DNA of 64,000 bases, taken from Echinarachnius parma (taxonomy: Eukaryota; Echinodermata; Echinoidea; Clypeasteroida; Echinarachniidae). The DNA lies in NCBI GenBank assembly GCA_037951105.1, contig JBAMJV010003253.1, forward strand, positions 1 to 64,000, given 5' to 3'. A program made the translations under genes and the position numbers. Each line of letters begins with the position of its first letter. Position 1 is the stretch's first letter. The notes beneath the pieces are model-generated. The model was not told where the DNA came from. It worked only from the letters and a program-made list of their open reading frames with translations, and did not search any database. This document shows, piece after piece, positions 56,152 through 64,000 of this stretch.

Positions 56152-56188
56152 GCGCTGATGATGATGGTAATTATGATAATGATAATCA
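56058..56188. repeat. (GAT)n microsatellite
   Basis: Long ATGATG run with ATCATC runs at the left end, so both orientations occur. The derived poly-Asp and poly-His frames are artefacts. Confidence 0.9.
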
Positions 56189-56364
56189 GTGGCGTAGCTA
56201 CGGGGGGCGGGGGGGGGGGGGGGAGCACAGGGGGCACGTGCCCCCAATAACTTGAAAATAACTATAGAAAACATAAGGGGTACATTTTGAAAAAGCACAG
56301 AAATACATAATGCGTGCCCCCCCCCCCCCCCCCCAGATCAATCCGACCACGCTACGCCACTGAT
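56189..56364. mobile_element. CAGTGGCGTAGC element with poly-G and poly-C arms
   Basis: CAGTGGCGTAGCTACGGGGG at the left faces CACGCTACGCCACTG at the right, with runs of G and of C inside each end. It sits inside the GAT repeat; ATGATAAT flanks both sides, which could be an 8-bp target duplication or just the microsatellite. Confidence 0.7.
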
Positions 56365-56499
56365 GATAATCATGGTGATGATGGTTATAGTGATATTGAT
56401 GATGATGATAATGATAATCATGGTGGTGATGGCTGTGATGATGTTGATACTGATGATAATAATAGTAATAACAAAAGTGGATACTTATACATGTATAGC

Positions 56500-58597
56500 G
56501 CACGTTCCGCTTCTCGACGCTCACGGCGCTTGGAAAAAAAAAAAAAAAAAAACAACAACACATAGACCAATAACACTTAATTACCTCCGCCAACGAAGTT
56601 GGAAGGAGGTTATGTTTCTCGTACGTTTCTAATTCTGTTGTTGTGTTTTAATTCTTTTGTTTCTCTTTATGTGTTCGTGTGTTCGCGCGTGCTTCGGATG
56701 TTGTACACTGTATCGATATATGAAGCTTTATGAAGGGCTTATTTGCTCAAAATACAAATTTGCTAAATAGTCTCAATTTAAGACTAGGAATAGTTTACAT
56801 TCGGATTTTATTAATTTGAGCCTGATCACCATGGTTCAAATTTGTGTCATTTCAAGTTTTGATCACACTCGACTTAATGAAATCGGAAGGTAAACTATTC
56901 AAATTCTTAAAAGGAGACGCTTTAGTTAATTTGTATTTTGAGTAAATACGCCCTTCATATAGCGATTATTACGTCCGAAGCGTGCACGCCTTACCACGCG
57001 CTCTAAAATCCCATCGCAAAGAAAATCGGTCTCTCATAGAATAACACGTGTTTCGTCGCGGCGGCGAGCGAGGCGGCGATCGCGAAGACTCAGGGATCGA
57101 ATAGCGCAATATACGGACACGTCTGAATAGTCATGCACTAGTATTCAAGAGCAAGCTTCCTGCGCGATTTCTTATCGGTAGATGGCATCAGGTAGGTACA
57201 TCGCTGATATGGCACTTTTCTATATGTTGCGTGTAAATGGTCAAGCATTGCTGGACCAATTTACTTGTCCAGCATTACTGGACTTATACAGTGAGATTGC
57301 TATTGACATGATTGACGACATGTTGAAGCCTTTCATGGACCGTTCTTTTTTATTTGGTACATTTATGTTCATTTTTATGAATTTAAATGAACAAATTAAC
57401 GAACTTAAACTACATGTACTACAATATGCTTACCAAATATGCTCAGTGTTTTAAATGTTCAATTGAGCTGTTCAGTAGCATTTTAGCTCCTTTTCTCTGG
57501 AAAAATGAGTGGTCGGCTAAATGTCATAAAAAGACAGTATTAAATGAAAGCACATCTACAAGATAAGCTTGGGCTACTTATTAAGGAAATATGGCGCTTT
57601 GGTGTCCATTTGTTTCCCCAAAATGTGATTTTTTTAAAAAATCATTTTCTTGTCGGCTGTCTTAGTTCATTCGCGCAGGGCGGAGGTATGCACTCCGTGA
57701 GTGCAGCTATTTCTAGTTATCAAATGTTTTCAACAAAGATTTAAAGGTAAGTTTTTGCTCATTACGCCACTGTGTGAGACTATTCTGTAGGTAGGCAGGG
57801 GCAGATGAATAAAGTTAGTACTTATTGATATAAGAGTACTACAATTTTAAAGGTGATGTGTTTCTCAACAGGAAGCCAATGGAGAGATTGGAGGACTGGT
57901 GTTATTTGTGAAGACTTCTTTGTGCATATAAGTAGTATTGCATGATAATGATGGTCATGGTGATGATCGTGTATGGCCATGATGGTTTTGACGATTATAA
58001 TAATAATGGTAATACATATTATAAAACGGCTCTGGTAAATTCAGTAACGTGATTGGTTAAATCCAGTCACGTGTCTATTCATTAAATTTCAACAAACAAA
58101 CAAGAAAAAGCGTAACACACATGTGTTGTCACTTTTTGTTGCGCGATATTTTCACGGCTGTGACGTCACAATGCTTGTTTACATAGTTCTACGAAGTCAA
58201 ACTTGCGAAAGTGATACAAAAAAAAAGAAGGAAAATTCTTCGTTTTGTAAATAATCTGTTCTGTAGTAAATAAATCTTAGCGGATTTGTAAATTATATGT
58301 TATGTGGTTTGATATTGGGAAGTTTTGGAATGGAAATGCATACAATTCTTTGATAATTCTCACTTTTAACGGGAAAAATTTCGGATTTTCGGCAATTACC
58401 CATCGACTGCATTTGATCTGCTGAGCTGCAGAATCAAATTCAGTGAAGCGAGTGCACTCTAGTGATGATTAATTTGGTAAATTCCTAACAAATTCACACT
58501 CTAGAGAGTAGATAGACTGGGTTACTAATTGTGGCGAGTCTGTTTTCAATAATCTAGCAAAATAAAACAATCCGTGGTTGAGCCTGTTTTATAAAAC
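56500..58597. other. 5' region of gene 2 side, no exon seen
   Basis: A GCGCACGTTCCGCTTCTCGA piece near 56498 recurs inverted near 62680. An ACCTCCGCCAACGAAGTTGG repeat end lies near 56583. Frames at 57182 and 57544 have no recognisable domain. The missing MAM opening exon of gene 2 was looked for on the minus strand and not found. Confidence 0.4.
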
Positions 58598-58760
58598 AAA
58601 TAATACTACGGTCTTGTCATGCGTGTCATGTTAATGCATCGACTCGCGGCTATGTTAGCTGTGCGCATGCGCACTCGGCTTCGTCTCGTGCACAACGTAC
58701 AGCTAACATAGCCTCGAGTGCAATGCATTTACACAACGCACTCTAGACCGTGTATTATTT
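58598..58760. mobile_element. palindromic MITE
   Basis: AAATAATACTACGGTC at the left faces GACCGTGTATTATTT at the right; GGCTATGTTAGCTGT faces ACAGCTAACATAGCC near the centre. Arms are about 75 bp with mismatches. Confidence 0.75.
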
Positions 58761-58787
58761 GTATAACATCTATATGGAAAACGGTAA

Positions 58788-58872
58788 CTAACATGTGTGC
58801 ACTTGATAAAATATACCGATACAAATTTTAAAAGTAGAAATACTGTATAATTATATCATTTGTTTTGGCAAT
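58788..58872. repeat. inverted-repeat arm X left of the LINE
   Basis: The reverse complement is at 61100-61184 and is identical except for a short changed block near the outer third. The two arms enclose the LINE fragment and a perfect hairpin. Confidence 0.85.
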
Positions 58873-58879
58873 ATATTTT

Positions 58880-60985
58880 TTGTTCCTATTCATAGATATG
58901 AAATTTTAGATATTGTTTCGAAATTTGATTCTAAGAAAAGTTCAGGCCATGATGAAATTAATAATTTCATTTTAAAAGGCATTATATCTTCCGTTGTGGA
59001 TCCTCTCGTTCATATTTTTAATTTTTCTTTATTATATGGCCAGGTACCAAACTCTATGAAAATTGCTAAGGTTATTCCTTTGTTTAAAAAAAGGAGATAA
59101 ATTAGATGTAAATAATTATCGACCGATTTCTTTATTGTCCTCTTTTTCGAAAATTTTAGAAAACATAATTTATTCTCGGACAGTATCCTTTTTGAAAAAT
59201 AATAATATTTTTTCTAATCTCCAATTTGGTTTTAGGGAAAAACATAATACTGTACACGCATTATTGTCTTTTATTGAGAAGGTAGCTCATGCAATCGACA
59301 AATCTTCTCATACGATAGGCATTTTCCTGGACTTCTCCAAGGCCTTTGACACAATTAATCACGACATTTTACTTTATAAACTTTCACATTATGGTGTACG
59401 TGGGATGGCCTTGGAGTGGTTCAGGAGCTATCTTTCGGATAGAAAGTAGTATGTATTTTTAAATGATAACTCTTCAGCTCCCCATAATATACATTGTGGT
59501 GTTCCACAATACTAGGTCTACTAGGTATACTAGGCCCACTTTTATTTATTTTATATATTAATGACTTTTGTCGATCATCCGAAATTTTGTCTTTCGTACT
59601 TTTGCTGATGATACGAATTTGTTGTTTTCTCATAATGATTCTTATAGACTAGTTGAAGTTATTAATATTGAAATGAGTCATATTTTATCGTGGATCAGAG
59701 CGAACAAATTATCATTGAATCTCCAGAAAACGAAATATATGTTGTTTACTAAATCTATAGATTCGTTACCTGCTAACATAGTTTTTGAAAACACCCCTTT
59801 GGAGTGTGTTTCATTCATTAAATGTTTGGGTGTAACGGTTGATAATAACCTTACTTGGAAATTTCATATTGAAAATATTTGTAAAACAATTTCTCGTAAT
59901 ATTGGTATAATTAATAAAGTGAAGACATGTCTTCCTTTTAATTCATTAATTATGCTTTATAGTTCTTTGATACTCCCATACTTGAATTATGGTATCTTAG
60001 TTTGGGGTAACACTCATGAAACCTTATTGGATAAAGTGTTGTTATTACAAAATAAGATTATTCGTATAATTTGTAATTCCCCCTTTCTCTCCCATACAGA
60101 CTCCTTATTTTTTGAAAATAAGATACTGAAGGTAAAAGATCTATATTTATTTCAACTTGGTCAATTTATGTATAATTATAATAAAAATATGTTGGCAATG
60201 GGTTTTTCAAAAAATGTTTTTTAAAAATAGCTCAGTCCATAATTATCCAACAAGACATTCTGAAGAATTTCATTTACCTCTCTTGCGGACCCTCCTTGCT
60301 CAAAATACATTTATATATGAAGGCCCCAAATTATGTAATTCTTTAAGTACTGAAATAAAAAATGCTCCATCGATTAATATTTTTAAGAAAAAATTTAAAT
60401 TGTTTTTATTACAATCTTATGTACATCATTGAACTATATCGCCCATTTACTCTTTCCCAGTCCTTACGTCATCCTGAACAAGGTCTTTCTTTACTCGCAG
60501 ACTCAAAATGTAATCTGATATGATATATTGTGCCTTCTCATGCATAGCTCCTTTCTAAGCGCAACTCTTTTTCCTCATTTCCACTTGAACCCCACATGTA
60601 GCTCATCCTTTTGTACTACTGATTATATTTGTACCCCCGATCTCTCACTTCCGTTTGGCAGTGTCTAATTGTTGTATTGTATCCGTCTTCTCCTATTGTT
60701 GTCAAATTCTCTCTTGTCCCATGCTGGTCTCTGTTGGCACCCCTTTTTTCCTCTCTATACTTTTTTTGTAGTCTAGAATGTGTTAATTTAAATATACAAT
60801 AATATTCCTAACTATTATTTGAGGGGTCCACAATTGTACAAGCATTGGTTTTTAGTGGACCCCTCTTGTTTCCAATATGTATATCTCTATTTTGTATAAA
60901 TTGTAATAATTAATTTGTAATGTTTTGTTGGAAGCAAGAATAAAATTGAATTGAATTGAATTGAAATTGAATTAAATTGAATTAA
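58880..60985 (+). mobile_element. LINE fragment with (TTGAA)n-type tail
   Basis: RT blocks in order: YRPISLLSSFSKILE, FGFREKHNT, IFLDFSKAFDTINHDIL, FADDTNLLFSHND, a KCLGVTVDNNLTWKFH thumb and a C-terminal region to YVHH. Stops at 59448 and a messy block at 59510-59540 break the frame. The tail is GAATAAAATTGAATTGAATT-like. The motifs are CR1/L2-like; no endonuclease remains, so it is 5' truncated. Confidence 0.85.
59063..60432 (+). pseudogene. LINE reverse transcriptase remnant
   Basis: Three frames (59063-59449, 59568-60224, 60157-60432) encode one broken RT. ACTAGGT(C/A)TACTAGG is repeated at 59511-59534 where the PQGS motif should be, suggesting replication slippage. Motif A (LDFSKAFD) and the ADD box are intact. 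Confidence 0.8.
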
Positions 60986-60988
60986 ATA

Positions 60989-61098
60989 TACAACTACAAA
61001 ATAAAAACATGATGCATTTGTCCAAATCCCACAATCCTATAGTGAGCAAGGATTGTGGGATTTGGACAAATGCATCATGTTTTTATTTTGTAGTTGTA
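60989..61098. repeat. perfect 50-bp hairpin next to the LINE tail
   Basis: Arms 60989-61038 and 61049-61098 are exact complements over 50 of 50 bases with a 10-base loop. It directly follows the LINE tail and directly precedes arm X'. Confidence 0.95.
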
Positions 61099-61099
61099 C

Positions 61100-61184
61100 A
61101 TTGCCAAAACAAATGATATAATTATACAGTATTTCTACTTTTAAAATTTGTATCGGTATTTTTCCCCAGGTGCACACATGTTAG
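61100..61184. repeat. inverted-repeat arm X' right of the LINE
   Basis: Reverse complement of 58788-58872, starting ATTGCCAAAACAAATG and ending GCACACATGTTAG. The interior difference (TATTTTTCCCCAG versus TATATTTTATCAAG) is short. Confidence 0.85.
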
Positions 61185-61394
61185 CACGCAGACTGGGACA
61201 GACAAAGCTTGACCCTGAATATTTCAGGCAAACTTAAATGCATTCTAGGTTACCCCAGGTGGAAATGAATGAAAACCTAACAACCACAAACCTGAAGCTG
61301 GCAGAGGGGAATCAATGACCGAGGGGTGGGGTGGGGGAGATCTATCATTTTAGTGTTTCGTTGAACAGTGTATGTCACATCGTGGCGTTGCGAC

Positions 61395-61500
61395 AAGGGA
61401 GGGGAGGGGGGGGGGGGGGGGGGTTAGGCACGTACCGCCAACAATTGGGACAAAACAATGACATATGTTTGGGTGAAATCTGTGTTCAAAATAAATACTT

Positions 61501-61535
<35 letters not shown>
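61395..61535. repeat. poly-G tract and (GT)n microsatellite
   Basis: A G-rich run at about 61397-61423 and a GTGTGT run of about 15 units at 61504-61534. Confidence 0.9.
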
Positions 61536-61538
<3 letters not shown>

Positions 61539-61689
61539 CATTCATTGGAGCCTAATATAAGTATGATGCCACCATGCCACGTTTTAACCAGAAATTGAGT
61601 TTTCCCAAATTTGATTTTGCCCGAACATGCCATCATTTTAACTTGTGACATTATTTTACCTATGGATGGTTGATACGTGCGAAACTTCG

Positions 61690-62170
61690 CAATCTATAGT
61701 ATAGCGTCCACTAGCTGATCACAAGCGCTGGATTTTGTTCAATGGGGAATGAATGGAAAGATTATGTCATATGCGTGAAAAGATAACCTCCCATGCACGA
61801 ACAGACAATACCCCCTGAACAAAAGTTCAGATCGTGGAACCGCTACGCTTGTTTTGGGCGTGTTCAAAGTGAGCGCAGAACTCCTACGATCTGAACTTTT
61901 GTTCAGCGAGCTATTGTCTGTTCATGGAAGGTTATCTTTTGACGCATGTGAGATAATCTTCCCATTCATTGCCTGCCTTGCCAATTTGCTTTGGTCGGAG
62001 TGGGAGCGCCGCGTGATTGGCGACAAAAGTGTACGATCGAAACAATAGAGAACAATGAACGCCGCTCTAGCTACATCCTCAACTCGTTCCTACTACACTT
62101 CGCCTCGCGCTTCCAAATTTATGAATGGGGATTAGGAGCGTAGTAAAAGCGTAGCTCGGTGTGACCGGTT
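61690..62170. mobile_element. MITE family H, copy 2 (inverted)
   Basis: It shares the terminal GAGCGTAGTAAAAGCGTAGC and TCGGTGTGACCGG and the central CGCTTGTTTTGGGCGTG with copy 1. It contains an internal duplicated segment (GATAACCT... near 61785 and GGTTATCTT near 61930), making the centre a further hairpin. Confidence 0.7.
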
Positions 62171-62711
62171 GTATGGGATCTTAAAATCTTTGTTGAAAAC
62201 ATATCTATTTGATAATTAAAGGGGACCACCAGGCAAAGAACAACACATAATTAAATGTTTTGGTACCGTTTTGTGATATCAAATAGATACCAAACATTTT
62301 GCAAAGGGTTGTGTAAATTCACAAACAAAGCAATAAATTGCCACCACTTATGGAACCACTTTTATTTCCTGGTTCCGTACTGGCCAAACATTTGCGAGTG
62401 CGTCAATGCTATTCACGTGTACGTTTGGAGACAATATAATCCCGGACGATTCGTTCGCTCTGGACGTAGTATCTCGTACATGCAGACCTATTAACGCATG
62501 CTTTAGTGCTTTGGTGATGCGTTTTCCAATTATATATTTTTTTCTGGAAACATTTTTGTGAACTTGTTGATGGAATGGACTACTAAAGATGTTACCTTTC
62601 ATTCATAATAATATTATGTTTGGGTGGTGGTACCCTTTAAGTGTTATTGGTCAATGTGTTGTTATTTTTTTCTCCAAGCGCCGTGAGTGTCGAGAAGCGG
62701 AACGTGCGCTA

Positions 62712-63005
62712 TACAGGGTGGCCCCCCAAAAAAGGAACGGGTCACTTCCCAAAAAAAAGTAACAAAATGATTATGTCGATCAGATATAGTCTTTTTCAAT
62801 GAAAAACAATACCAAGAACATTCATTTTGGTCGAGTAGTTTTTATTTTAGGGCGCTGTGAGTGACACCATGTCAGGTTCCCATTTTTTCAATTTTTACCA
62901 AGTCAGTGCTCGATAATTCGCACTTACTGCCCGTTATATCGGAGCAATATGTGCGCCATTGTTAGTATGCATTCAGCTGTGAAACGAAAGAATGGGCACA
63001 GTTGT
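62712..63005. mobile_element. truncated CAGGGTGGCC element
   Basis: It starts ATACAGGGTGGCCCCCCAAA, matches the left half of 46317-46845, and breaks off near 63005, where a family F palindrome begins. Confidence 0.7.
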
Positions 63006-63011
63006 TCGATG

Positions 63012-63240
63012 GTATACAAATGATGCACAGGCATGATTTGATCGGTAAGAATTGGATGCACGAGTTTAACTTTGGAATGGTTTTAAACCCACGAGCGCAG
63101 CGAGTGGGTTTAAAATTGGCTCTAAATTTACCGACGCATGCCTGTAAATTTACCGACGCATGACTGGGGAAAAAATTTGATTTTCACATTTGTTTGCACC
63201 CATTTTATAAAACAAATGCTGCACAGGCATATTTCGTGGA
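63012..63240. mobile_element. palindromic MITE family F, copy 2
   Basis: ACAAATGATGCACAGGCATG and GATCGGTAAGAATT match the copy at 2590; the right part ends TGCTGCACAGGCATA-like. It contains a duplicated TTACCGACGCATG block near 63128-63165. Confidence 0.65.
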
Positions 63241-64000
63241 TCGCTAAGAATTAGATGCAGAATGTTTCTAGAACTTAGAACTTTTAGCATGTTTAGAAGA
63301 GAATTGAGACACGTAAACATGTAATAACTGAATAAAAAAAACACGTAGAAACTCCACGTAGAAACTCACAAACTCTTGTTGAACTAGAAATAGTAAGTAA
63401 CAAACACCTTTATACTACTAGATCTAAATCATTTATAAATCACCTACAACAAAAATAATAATATCAGTGACAGTGGCTTTTATAAAGGCCATCACAGGCT
63501 GCAAATGATCTGCTTTCTTCAAGGAATTCTGTAAACTCATTTGTATTACTTTCAATCGTAATTTTTTATTTTATTTATCTCTTGTATATTACTTCTTATA
63601 ATCAATGTTCAAAGTGAAAACCAGTTTCATGCAGAGTGGCAGTGCACTTCTTAACCATTCACAACGTGTATGTAATAGTGTAGTTCAACTTTCAAAACGA
63701 TGTCGATCAACAGAAAGACGAACGATGAACCAGAGGCAGAACGCCGATCAGGAATGAAGTATCAATGCTCACAACAAACATGTATTATTATAAACAGGAA
63801 TGGAGATCACCAACGCGTTAGACCGGCAGCCCAGAGGTCTTTTGTGCATCGAAAAGCGTACTGATTGTTGAACATATGAATATTTAGAGGAGAATGTAAC
63901 AAATCCAAAAATATGAGTCTCCCTGGGTGTATCCGTGGATAAAGGGGTCCTTTGCGCCTCCAAAAGTTGGCCCCTGGGGATTGTTCGATGCTTCTATTTT
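63241..64000. other. right edge, no gene seen
   Basis: No exon of gene 2 or another gene could be recognised. The expected signal-peptide exon is presumably further right. Confidence 0.35.

Noticed and set aside
56061..56593. Poly-Asp, poly-His and poly-Ile ORFs
   Set aside because: Frames through GAT microsatellite and poly-C runs.
57182..57454. 90-codon plus-strand ORF
   Set aside because: No similarity to a known domain, and local inverted words (TTGCTGGAC / GTCCAGCA) suggest repeat origin.

Overview
The window is AT-rich, intron-rich metazoan DNA from a marine invertebrate, most likely a deuterostome and plausibly an echinoderm. That placement rests on the style of the repeats (poly-G/C tracts beside a GTGGCGTAGC motif, many hairpin MITEs, CR1/L2-like and I-like LINE pieces) and is an inference. 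No bacterial-type operon, CRISPR array or rRNA was seen.

The main content is two multi-exon genes in tandem, both on the minus strand. They encode type I membrane proteins built from short, divergent MAM-like domains. Gene 1 (9598-27882) can be assembled end to end from seven exons whose splice sites and phases all agree: signal peptide, one MAM-like domain in three exons, Ser/Thr stalk, transmembrane exon, and a 260-residue tyrosine-motif tail (494 aa). Gene 2 (40155-55082, 5' end outside the window) has the same plan with two MAM-like domains, a 24-bp minisatellite coding its stalk, a transmembrane exon and a 399-residue tail with 31 tyrosines, eight of them in YxxL. Every intron phase matches gene 1. 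The tails suggest SH2-dependent signalling; an immune or recognition role is a guess.

The spacer left of gene 1 (about 1-9.3 kb) matches in blocks and in order the spacer between the two genes (about 29-39 kb). This implies a tandem gene array with another member just beyond the left edge.

A 5.2-kb direct tandem duplication (24810-30033 and 30050-35272) has only three differences noticed by eye. It duplicates the gene 1 signal-peptide exon and its upstream region, giving two candidate promoters, or it is an assembly artefact.

The rest is mobile-element sequence and apparently empty intron or spacer. There are three degenerate LINE fragments (2783-6145, 12630-13870, 58880-60985), several TTAA-flanked MITE families with AGGG-type ends, a 3.7-kb element with 32-bp TIRs, two 338-bp near-perfect palindromes with TA target sites, an inverted pair of tRNA-like units, and microsatellites. 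Several elements are nested, so the order of insertion can be read.
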